A stretch of DNA of 64,000 nt, taken from contig NZ_FOZM01000001.1 in NCBI RefSeq assembly GCF_900114675.1, positions 310,001 to 374,000 on the forward strand, read 5' to 3'. The translations under genes and the position numbers were made by a program. The notes beneath the pieces are model-generated. The model worked only from the letters and a program-made list of their open reading frames with translations, did no database searches and was not told the DNA's origin. Source of the DNA: Yoonia litorea (GTDB lineage Bacteria > Pseudomonadota > Alphaproteobacteria > Rhodobacterales > Rhodobacteraceae). This document shows, one piece after another, positions 1 through 7,221 of the stretch (the stretch's first letter is position 1; each line of letters starts with the position of its first letter).

Positions 1-512
1 TCATCGTTCCGGCTGACAGGCGGAATCGTTTTCGGCGCCATTTCAAGCATCGCGCGGAGCCGCACATCAGGCATCCACTTTGCGAATGGGCGACCAATCT
101 TCGCGCCGAGCAGCGCAACGCGAAAGCGCATCGGGTAAGGCAAAATACGCGCCAACAGCCAGCGCAAGGCGCGGTCGGACCACGGGCGATCATAATTCTT
201 TTCGATGTAGGCGCGCGCATGGTCGACCAAATGCATGTAATGCACGCCCGATGGGCAGGTGGTCATACAAGCCAAGCAAGAAAGACAGCGGTCAATGTGC
301 TTAACGGTCTTTTCGTCAGGCTTGCGCTCATTCTCGAGCATGTCCTTGATCAGGTAGATACGCCCTCGCGGACTGTCGAGTTCGTCACCCAGCACCTGAT
401 ACGTCGGGCAGGTCGCCGTGCAAAATCCGCAATGCACACATGATCTGAGGATTTCATTCGACCTTGCGATACCAGGGTCTTTGAGTTGTTCGGGCGTAAA
501 TGTTGTCTGCAT
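1..512 (-). CDS. glcF: Glycolate oxidase iron-sulfur subunit GlcF (3' part lies outside the window)
   Basis: GlcF carries electrons from the flavin subunits of glycolate oxidase towards the membrane quinone pool. About 170 N-terminal residues are visible. Two ferredoxin-type 4Fe-4S motifs are intact: Cys25, 28, 31 and 35, followed by Pro, and Cys76, 79, 82 and 86, followed by Pro. The start ATG shares one base with the glcE stop (TAATG), so the two are translationally coupled. The cysteine-rich CCG repeats expected in the C-terminal half of the family are beyond the window edge and cannot be judged. Third gene of a glcDEF operon. Identity is firm from the paired clusters plus the neighbours. 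Confidence 0.93.
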   Translation of the reverse strand, partial: MQTTFTPEQLKDPGIARSNEILRSCVHCGFCTATCPTYQVLGDELDSPRGRIYLIKDMLENERKPDEKTVKHIDRCLSCLACMTTCPSGVHYMHLVDHARAYIEKNYDRPWSDRALRWLLARILPYPMRFRVALLGAKIGRPFAKWMPDVRLRAMLEMAPKTIPPVSRND

Positions 513-1618
513 TAGCTCATCATCCCAGGGTTAAGGATTCCGCGTGGGTCGAATTTACTGCGAAGACCGGAGGTCATCGCTGCCAGCGCCGGTGCTTCAG
601 GTTGGAACGTCGGGACATCTGCACTGCCCCGGATCAATGTCGCATGTCCGTCAAAGCTCCCCAAAGAGGCGCGCAAATCGCGGCCCTGATCAACAAGGAC
701 CCACATCAGCCCGCCACCCCAGTCGTACTGAACCGACTTCGGTGAAATTTTGCTAATCAGCCCGGCTGCTGCTGATGGTTTGCTGGAAATGCGCCAGACG
801 TCACCTTCCTGGTTTGCCAGATGCGTCACGTCACGTACTGCGGCCCAGCGGCTGTTATCCTCGCTGATTTCAATATCGACATCACCAAAAGCGGCAAGCG
901 TCGCACGCAGCCGGTTTGCGCGGTATTTGACGGAATCCGCAAAGCCTTCAATCCGCAAGATCGTCAGCGGTGCGCCGCCTTCGCCCTTTGGAAAATGTGC
1001 AGCACCTGTCACCTCGAAAGGCGAGCCAAGCGCCTTTGACATGGCGGCAATTGCTTTCTCATCAGACAGACCAGCCAGCATGAGTGTTCCGGTCGTCTCT
1101 ACGTTTGGGAGAACTTTTAATGCGACCTCGCTCATCACACCCAATGTGCCGTATGATCCCGCCATCAGTTTGACCAAATCGTAGCCGGTCACATTCTTCA
1201 TCACGCGGCCGCCGTTCTTGATGATGTTGCCCGATCCATCGACGAAGCGCACGCCGAGCATAAAGTCGCGACACGCTCCGACCGCGATGCGGCGAGGGCC
1301 TGACACATTGGCCGCAGCAAGACCACCGAGTGTTGGTGTGCCGTCTGTGTTGAGCAATGGACGATGGTCCATGGGCTCAAAAGCCAAACGCTGGTTTTCA
1401 GCAGCCAATGTCTCTTCAATTTCAGCAACAGGCGTGCCTGCACCGGCGACAATCGTCAGTGCACCTGGCTCATAAAGTGAAATACCGTTGAGGGCGGAAG
1501 TGCTTAGTATCTCACCATCAGACTTGCCAATCGGTCGTGTTCCACCGCCCTGAATGCGCAAGGGTCCATTGGCGCCCTTGATCATCTGCGCCAGTTCGTC
1601 TTCGGTTGTCGGCGTCAT
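512..1618 (-). CDS. glcE: Glycolate oxidase FAD-binding subunit GlcE
   Basis: Second flavin subunit of glycolate oxidase, which turns glycolate into glyoxylate. The protein has 368 residues, normal for GlcE, which is shorter than GlcD. The N-terminal half is a FAD-binding type 4 (PCMH-like) domain; the segment around residues 130-165 has the family pattern GGRVMKNVTGYDL followed by GSYGTLGV. The C-terminal end has the usual RSKFDPRGILNPG pattern. An SD-like GAGGTC lies 5 bases before the ATG. The gene follows glcD by 57 bases and overlaps glcF by one base. Assignment to GlcE rather than another FAD oxidase rests on length and operon position. Confidence 0.93.
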   Translation of the reverse strand: MTPTTEDELAQMIKGANGPLRIQGGGTRPIGKSDGEILSTSALNGISLYEPGALTIVAGAGTPVAEIEETLAAENQRLAFEPMDHRPLLNTDGTPTLGGLAAANVSGPRRIAVGACRDFMLGVRFVDGSGNIIKNGGRVMKNVTGYDLVKLMAGSYGTLGVMSEVALKVLPNVETTGTLMLAGLSDEKAIAAMSKALGSPFEVTGAAHFPKGEGGAPLTILRIEGFADSVKYRANRLRATLAAFGDVDIEISEDNSRWAAVRDVTHLANQEGDVWRISSKPSAAAGLISKISPKSVQYDWGGGLMWVLVDQGRDLRASLGSFDGHATLIRGSADVPTFQPEAPALAAMTSGLRSKFDPRGILNPGMMS

Positions 1619-1675
1619 TGTTGACCTCTTGAAGTGGAATGAGCTGTGTTGCCATTGCGTCTGGCGAGCGGGGGG

Positions 1676-3109
1676 TTATGCCGCGCGCCGCTGGTCTGAT
1701 GTGGCCAAAGGAAAGACCTTTGCTGCATTCAGCAACCAAGCAGGATCAAACACGTCCTTGACCACCATCTGAGCTTCGAGGTCCGCTGGCGCGTATTGCA
1801 CGTTCATCAGATCGCGTTTTTCGATCCCGACGCCATGTTCGCCGGTCAGACAGCCGCCAACTTCTACACATAGTTTCAGGATCTCAGCGCCAAATGCCTC
1901 GCACAGTTCGAGATCACCGGGCTTGTTGGCATCAAACAGAATAAGCGGATGCATGTTGCCGTCACCGGCGTGAAACACGTTACCTACGTCGAGTCCGAAC
2001 TCTTTGGACATCTCACCAATCCGCTTGAGAACGAAGGGGAGAGAGGACACCGGAATTGTCCCGTCAAGACACATGTAATCGTTGATCTGACCCATCGCGC
2101 CAAAGGCCGATTTCCGTCCCAGCCAGATGCGACCAGCCTCGTCGGCATCTTTCGCTTCGCGCAACTCAACGGGATTATGTTTTTGGGCGATCTCCATAAT
2201 CAGCTTGAGCTGCGCATCAATTTCAGCGTCCGACCCTTCAACTTCAACGATCAGAAGCGCCTCACACATTGGGTAGCCTGCCTTCGCAAATGCCTCCGTC
2301 GCTTCGATGCAGGGCCGATCCATGTATTCGATGGCAACTGGCAGGATACCAGCTTTGATGATGTCGGTAACGACTTGTCCCGCTGTCTCTGCATCATCGT
2401 ATCCCATCAAGACAGGGCGGGCGCCCTCGGGTTTGTGAAGGATACGCAAGGTGGCTTCGGTGACGACCCCCAATTGCCCTTCAGAGCCGCAGATGAGGCC
2501 AAGAAGATCGAGGCCCCCCGCATCAAGATGCGCGCCGCCGATTTCAACAACAGTGCCGTCCATCAGCACCATCGTCACGCCCATGAGGTTGTTTGTGGTC
2601 ACACCATATTTCAGACAGTGCGCACCGCCCGAATTCATCGCGATGTTGCCGGCGATAGCACAGGCAAGTTGGCTTGATGGGTCTGGCGCATAGAAAAAGC
2701 CGTTTGTTTCGACAGCGCCGGTAACAGACAGGTTTGTTCTGCCGGTTTGCACCTTGATGTAGCGATCATCGTAGTTTGTTTCGATAACACTATTCATCTT
2801 TGCAACGCCCAGTATCACACTGTCAGCGGTTGGGAGCGCACCGCCAGCGAGTGACGTGCCAGACCCACGAGGGACAACAGGAACGCCCATGTCATGGCAA
2901 ATCTTCATGACAGCAGAGACTTCATCGGTATTTGCAGGCAAAACCGCGCAAAGGGGCGGGCATTTGTAGGCCGTCAGTGCATCACATTCATAGGCGCGCG
3001 TTTCTCGTTCGTCAGAGATCACGGCATCAGATGGAAGCACCTCCCTCAAACGGGCGACGATTTGCTCTTTCCGAGAAAGGACGGCGGCATTTGGCGTTGG
3101 CATTTCCAT
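1676..3109 (-). CDS. glcD: Glycolate oxidase catalytic subunit GlcD
   Basis: Catalytic FAD subunit of glycolate oxidase, 477 residues from the chosen start. Visible family features are the FAD-binding stretch PRGSGTSLAGGALP near residue 80, the C-terminal HAGDGNMHP motif that binds metal or substrate in the vanillyl-alcohol-oxidase fold, and GEHGVGIEK near the end. The frame is open 15 codons further upstream, but the ATG at 3109 is preferred because AAGGGAG lies 7 bases before it and the protein then begins MEMPTPNAAV, as GlcD proteins do. First gene of glcDEF, read from the promoter and dyad at 3133-3170. A D-lactate dehydrogenase is the alternative, but glcE and glcF behind it argue for glycolate. 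Confidence 0.94.
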   Translation of the reverse strand: MEMPTPNAAVLSRKEQIVARLREVLPSDAVISDERETRAYECDALTAYKCPPLCAVLPANTDEVSAVMKICHDMGVPVVPRGSGTSLAGGALPTADSVILGVAKMNSVIETNYDDRYIKVQTGRTNLSVTGAVETNGFFYAPDPSSQLACAIAGNIAMNSGGAHCLKYGVTTNNLMGVTMVLMDGTVVEIGGAHLDAGGLDLLGLICGSEGQLGVVTEATLRILHKPEGARPVLMGYDDAETAGQVVTDIIKAGILPVAIEYMDRPCIEATEAFAKAGYPMCEALLIVEVEGSDAEIDAQLKLIMEIAQKHNPVELREAKDADEAGRIWLGRKSAFGAMGQINDYMCLDGTIPVSSLPFVLKRIGEMSKEFGLDVGNVFHAGDGNMHPLILFDANKPGDLELCEAFGAEILKLCVEVGGCLTGEHGVGIEKRDLMNVQYAPADLEAQMVVKDVFDPAWLLNAAKVFPLATSDQRRAA

Positions 3110-3132
3110 GAGGCGACTCCCTTTGCCTGATG

Positions 3133-3170
3133 ATTGGTAAAAATATATTACCAATTTTGTGTGCTGGCAA
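3133..3170 (-). promoter_or_regulatory. glcDEF promoter overlapped by an 8-bp inverted repeat (probable operator)
   Basis: On the minus strand TTGCCA (3170-3165), a 17-base spacer and TATATT (3147-3142) form a good sigma-70 promoter for glcD. The -10 box sits in the 7-base centre of a perfect dyad, ATTGGTAA (3133-3140) and TTACCAAT (3148-3155). TTGGT/ACCAA half-sites are typical of GntR/FadR-family regulators such as GlcC, LldR and PdhR, although their usual spacing is shorter. Repression by a glycolate- or lactate-responsive GntR protein is inferred; no such gene is in the window. Confidence 0.6.
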
Positions 3171-3198
3171 GCTTAAAGCTGAATGCTAGACCTCAGTT

Positions 3199-3891
3199 AT
3201 GCAGATATTGGACCAAATGTCGTTACTTTCGCCGCTGGATTGGGTTGCTGCCGCGATTATCGTGACTTCCTGTTATCTCATTGGTTGGTGGATTGAGCAC
3301 CCGACGGCCTCTCGACCGTCCGTTACGGTTTTGATGTCGGAACGCAGGCGCGACTGGATGAAAGTCTTTGTCACCCGCGATCCCCGCATCTTCGATAGCC
3401 AGATTGTCGGTGGTCTTCGTCAGGGAACTGCATTCTTTGCATCCACGTGCCTGCTTGCGGTCGGGGGTGTGCTTGCCTTGATCGGCAACACTGAACCATT
3501 GCGAGGCGTCGCCGCAGAGGTTTCCGACATGGCTGTTCCGGTCGTTTTGTTTCAAATGAAACTGTCGCTGGTGGCCCTCTTTCTGACAAATGCGTTTCTG
3601 AAGTTCGTGTGGGCAAATCGTATTTTCGGATATTGCGCCGTCATGATGGCCGCCGTGCCGAACGACCCTGATGATCCAATCGCCTACCCGCGTGCTGCTC
3701 AGGCGGCGGAGCTGAACATCAGGGCAGCAATAAACTTCAACCGCGGCCTTCGTGCGATGTACTTCGCTCTTGGGGCCCTGGCCTGGTTACTGGGCCCTGA
3801 AGCGCTCCTGTTATCGACCGTTGTGGTCCTTTTCCTTTTGTGGACAAGAGAGTTTGCGTCTTTGCCGCGCCGGATTATAGTAGGCAAATGA
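3199..3891 (+). CDS. DUF599 family integral membrane protein
   Basis: Function unknown. The 230 residues match the DUF599 pattern: a first membrane helix at about residues 11-33, a conserved loop with RRRDWMK and RDPRIFDSQIVGGLRQGTAFFAS, further helices near 70-95, 112-135 and 185-222, and a short basic tail. The family is widespread in alphaproteobacteria and has no established activity that I know of. The gene is divergent from glcD and its stop overlaps the start of the next gene (ATGA), so the two are probably translated together. Confidence 0.85.
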   Translation: MQILDQMSLLSPLDWVAAAIIVTSCYLIGWWIEHPTASRPSVTVLMSERRRDWMKVFVTRDPRIFDSQIVGGLRQGTAFFASTCLLAVGGVLALIGNTEPLRGVAAEVSDMAVPVVLFQMKLSLVALFLTNAFLKFVWANRIFGYCAVMMAAVPNDPDDPIAYPRAAQAAELNIRAAINFNRGLRAMYFALGALAWLLGPEALLLSTVVVLFLLWTREFASLPRRIIVGK

Positions 3892-4229
3892 AATGTTTTT
3901 TGCATCCTGCGTTTTTGTTCGCGCCAGCGCTGGCTCTCGCTGGCGAACCGGAGATCCGTGCAGTTGATGTTGATGCTGATCGCGTGTCAGTTACGATCCT
4001 TCATGATGATGACGGGTGGGAGCATTTTGCCGACGCTTGGGAGGTTCTGGACGCTAACGGACGCAGTCTGGGGTTGCGGACGCTTTATCATCCGCATGTC
4101 GAGGAACAACCGTTTACGCGGATGCTTGTTGGTGTGCCGATAAGCGAAGATGCAGACGTCATCTATATTCAGGCACGATGTTCCGTAGATTGTTGGTCGG
4201 ACAAGCGATTTGAGGTCCGGCTGCGCTAG
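3888..4229 (+). CDS. Small exported hypothetical protein coupled to the DUF599 gene
   Basis: Not recognised. The ATG at 3888 overlaps the DUF599 stop in an ATGA and gives 113 residues starting MKCFLHPAFLFAPALALAGEP, a credible Sec signal peptide with cleavage after ALA near residue 19. The mature part is acidic, about 95 residues, with two Cys in the C-terminal RCSVDCWSDKRFEVRL segment that could form a disulfide. A longer reading frame open from 3840 lacks these advantages. Probably a small periplasmic beta-rich protein. Its stop codon interlocks with that of the convergent gene in the four bases CTAG. Confidence 0.7.
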   Translation: MKCFLHPAFLFAPALALAGEPEIRAVDVDADRVSVTILHDDDGWEHFADAWEVLDANGRSLGLRTLYHPHVEEQPFTRMLVGVPISEDADVIYIQARCSVDCWSDKRFEVRLR

Positions 4230-5146
4230 CGCGTGCTCAACCAAGCATAGTCTGCGACGACCGGGTAATGGTCCGTCGGCCACTCACCGTTATATTGCTG
4301 GCGAACGACAATTGGTGGTGCAGCCAAGCGAACGGCACCCCGGCTCGCGATGTGATCAATCGCAGCAAACAGATTGAGACCGCGGTTAAAGTGAAATGTT
4401 GCGCCTTCCACAGGAGCGAAATTCAACCCGGTTTCCTTCAGGATATCGACGACCTCATCCCCAAGACGTGCGTTCAAGTCACCAACGACAAAAACTGTCT
4501 CTTCGGCAGCGACCCACGGTGAGATACGCTCCGCGATGAGTGCTGCTGACTGCAAACGGTTCGAGAGCGAACCGAAATCAGTATGGACGTTCACGACCGT
4601 GAAGGACTGACCATTCGTCAGGTCTGTGAAAGCGGCCCAAGAGGCAAATGCCGGATAAGATCCGTTGAATGTCCGCGAGTAGATCACGTCAGGTGTTTCA
4701 GAGAAGAAGAACCATCCTTGATCCTCAACTGCGAGGCGCGCGGTTCGGTAGAGAATTGGTTGCGTCGAGGGAAAGGAACGCGGGTCGCCCACTGCTGCAG
4801 CGGCATAGTCAGCGTTTTGACTAAGTAACCAGTCGAGGGTCAGGTTGACCTCACTGATCGACCCACCCCCGAAGCTTTCCATCTCCTGAAACGCGATCAC
4901 ATCAGCCGCGATATCCTTGAAGGCAAGATCAAGAGGTTCTTTACGGCGTTCCCAGTCTGCCACGGACCAGGCGCCCTCCTCTCGGTTCAAAATGATATAA
5001 TGAACATTATATGTGGCGATCCGCAGCGTATCCGGATCTGGTGCTGTCAAAGGAACGTTGCCGGAATGTCGAACAGTCTGACAACCCACCAAGACGACGA
5101 CTGCGAACAGCATCGCTCCGAACGCCTTGACGAGCGTTCGTCGCAC
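4226..5146 (-). CDS. Lipoprotein of the endonuclease/exonuclease/phosphatase family
   Basis: Predicted outer- or inner-membrane lipoprotein with a DNase I-like metal-dependent phosphoesterase fold (306 residues). The lipobox LVGC ends at Cys22. Family motifs appear in order: ATYNVHY near residue 44-50, FQEME, NVHTDFG, VGDLNAR and a C-terminal TDHYPVVADY with the catalytic Asp-His pair. The substrate is unknown: nucleic acid, phospholipid and phosphoinositide-like headgroups are all possible for this fold. The start overlaps the stop of the upstream gene by one base, making it the last gene of the moxR operon. The lipid anchor places it outside the cytoplasm. Confidence 0.85.
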   Translation of the reverse strand: MRRTLVKAFGAMLFAVVVLVGCQTVRHSGNVPLTAPDPDTLRIATYNVHYIILNREEGAWSVADWERRKEPLDLAFKDIAADVIAFQEMESFGGGSISEVNLTLDWLLSQNADYAAAAVGDPRSFPSTQPILYRTARLAVEDQGWFFFSETPDVIYSRTFNGSYPAFASWAAFTDLTNGQSFTVVNVHTDFGSLSNRLQSAALIAERISPWVAAEETVFVVGDLNARLGDEVVDILKETGLNFAPVEGATFHFNRGLNLFAAIDHIASRGAVRLAAPPIVVRQQYNGEWPTDHYPVVADYAWLSTR

Positions 5147-7221
5147 TACCGGCGCCCCTCACGAAGCCACGCACCAATCATCAAGAGCGAGGCCAGCAGG
5201 ACAAACGCCCAGGCCGGCAGGATCGGTGTGATGCTGATGTCTACGGTGCGGTAGGCCTCGCGAGGCGTTATCCCAATCCAACCACGTCCGGCAGCAGGTC
5301 TGCCTGCGCGGACCGTGCGAATGCTGATATCGCCATCTGCAATTGCACGTATGCCCCCGCCGGTTGTCGCAATGAGCGGGGCGAGCGCGTCACCGTCGGC
5401 GATAGTCTCTACAAATTCGCGAGGTGCTGACGGGCCCAAGGCGATCACAGTGCTTTCAGTGCCGTCGCTCAGGCGATAAAGACCGATTTCTGGCGCGTCC
5501 CAAAGTGCCTCAAATCGACCTGGCGAGACTTCTTCGAGCGGAATAATCGTCTCGGTTCCGTCCGGGTGGGTGATGGTCACCTCATTCGTTTCAAGGCCGA
5601 GCGTCCTGCGGATGATACGCATCGTCTGGCCTGTCGGCTCAACCCAGAGCGCCTCTTCTTCGAGTTCAGGCTCTTTCATCATCCAGTGAGCCAATCTGCG
5701 CAAAAGCTCCAGCTGGGGACCACCACCTTCATAGCCGCGATCCCATAGCCAAGAATGATCAGACGCGATCAGCGCAACACGGCCTTCGCCAACCCGGTCA
5801 AGCGAAAGCAATGGTCTGTTATCAAGACCTGACATCACTGTTGTAGCGCTCTCTGGGACAAGAACATCGACTAAGCGGAACCAGCGCCCCCATGCGGGAC
5901 CTTCGCCATCTTCCTGCGCTCCTGATTTAAAAGCGTCCAATCCAGCTGTCACAGGATGGCGGGCACCCAAAGCTGTGATCTGTGGCACAAAGCCTTCTTC
6001 AAAGACGCGGGCTGTCGGGGCTCCGGGCAGAATGTCACCGAGCGGCGAGCGATATATGCTTTCTGCACCACCGTACTCCGGCCCCGATGAGATCAGAACT
6101 GCCCCTCCCTGACGAACATAATCTGCGATATTCTCGAAGTACGCACCGGGTAGAATGCCGCGTCGGCGGTAGCGGTCAAAGATGATCAGGTCGAAGTCGT
6201 TGATCTTTTCCAAGAACAATTCACGCGTCGGAAAAGCAATGAGACTAAGTTCGTTGACCGGTACGCCATCCTGTTTCTCAGGGGGGCGGAGGATTGTGAA
6301 ATGCACAAGATCAACGGCAGAGTCGGATTTCAGAAGGTTGCGCCACGTTCTCTCGCCCGGATGGGGCTCGCCAGACACGAGAAGAACACGCAAACGGTCC
6401 CTGACACCGTTGATCTGAACGACGGCCGCATTGTTGCGGTCGGTCAGTTCACCCTCGGCGGTGGGGATCGTGAATTGCAAGACGTTCATTCCCCCATGCG
6501 GAAGCGTGATGGGCAGACGCACATCTTCGCCGATCGGGACCGGAACGGTGAGTGGGACGTCACCATCGATCGAGATGGATAGCGGTACAGTATCTTCCTG
6601 TGGTGCGTTGCCTTGGTCTTCAATCCGCAGTGTCAGATTGACCTCTTCCCCTAGGATCGCAAAGGCTGGTGCGTTTTCCACCAATAACCGGCGATCCCAG
6701 TCATCCGGCTCACCTGTCAAAAGCAGGTGGGTTGGTGCAGGCAATGCTGGCGCTCGTTCCAGATCGTGCACACGCCCGTCCGAAATCATAATGATGCCGG
6801 CAATGCGCGCGCGTGGTTCTTCGGCCAGCGCACTGCTGACAGCCGTCATCAGTGTCGTGCCAAGATCGCCTTCACCGTCTCCTAGGTCAATGCGGCGAAG
6901 CTCTGTGTTAGAAATCCCCGCAAGCTCATCTGCGACATTGGCAAAGGCGGCTTCGTTTTGGTCAGGTCGGTTGCCACTTCTTTGGCTTGCGGATTCGTCA
7001 ACGACCACAAGAACAATATCGGTCAGTGGTGCACGGTCTTCTTGCTGGATGGCAGGATTGGTGATCGCGGCGAAGATGGCGAGACTAGCCAGTGCGCGCA
7101 GCCACCATCCGGCCAACCGCCGCCAGACGGCGAGACCGACCGACACGCCCAAAAGAGCAGCCAGAAGGGCGATAGCGATCCATGGTAGGAGTGGATCGAA
7201 GATGATTGTGCCGTCGGTCAT
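5146..7221 (-). CDS. Large membrane protein with VWA-like and glutamine-amidotransferase-like domains
   Basis: A 691-residue protein of a conserved alphaproteobacterial family found beside MoxR/DUF58 genes; its activity is unknown. Two membrane helices at about residues 12-32 and 40-57 are followed by a VWA-like segment with an intact MIDAS motif D75-E-S-A-S79. A class I glutamine-amidotransferase-like fold follows around residues 330-380 (IIFDRYRRRG, VRQGGAVLISSGPEYGG), and there is a last membrane helix near 667-685. I see no amidotransferase Cys nucleophile in the elbow, so this fold is probably structural. Start overlaps the upstream stop by 4 bases; stop overlaps the next start by one. 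Confidence 0.82.
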   Translation of the reverse strand: MTDGTIIFDPLLPWIAIALLAALLGVSVGLAVWRRLAGWWLRALASLAIFAAITNPAIQQEDRAPLTDIVLVVVDESASQRSGNRPDQNEAAFANVADELAGISNTELRRIDLGDGEGDLGTTLMTAVSSALAEEPRARIAGIIMISDGRVHDLERAPALPAPTHLLLTGEPDDWDRRLLVENAPAFAILGEEVNLTLRIEDQGNAPQEDTVPLSISIDGDVPLTVPVPIGEDVRLPITLPHGGMNVLQFTIPTAEGELTDRNNAAVVQINGVRDRLRVLLVSGEPHPGERTWRNLLKSDSAVDLVHFTILRPPEKQDGVPVNELSLIAFPTRELFLEKINDFDLIIFDRYRRRGILPGAYFENIADYVRQGGAVLISSGPEYGGAESIYRSPLGDILPGAPTARVFEEGFVPQITALGARHPVTAGLDAFKSGAQEDGEGPAWGRWFRLVDVLVPESATTVMSGLDNRPLLSLDRVGEGRVALIASDHSWLWDRGYEGGGPQLELLRRLAHWMMKEPELEEEALWVEPTGQTMRIIRRTLGLETNEVTITHPDGTETIIPLEEVSPGRFEALWDAPEIGLYRLSDGTESTVIALGPSAPREFVETIADGDALAPLIATTGGGIRAIADGDISIRTVRAGRPAAGRGWIGITPREAYRTVDISITPILPAWAFVLLASLLMIGAWLREGRR

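Noticed and set aside
1949..2677. Plus-strand open frame of 242 codons opposite glcD
   Set aside because: Antisense to glcD; no start signal and no domain.
5146..7221. Active glutamine amidotransferase in the MoxR operon
   Set aside because: The amidotransferase-like fold lacks a visible Cys nucleophile in the GxCxG elbow.
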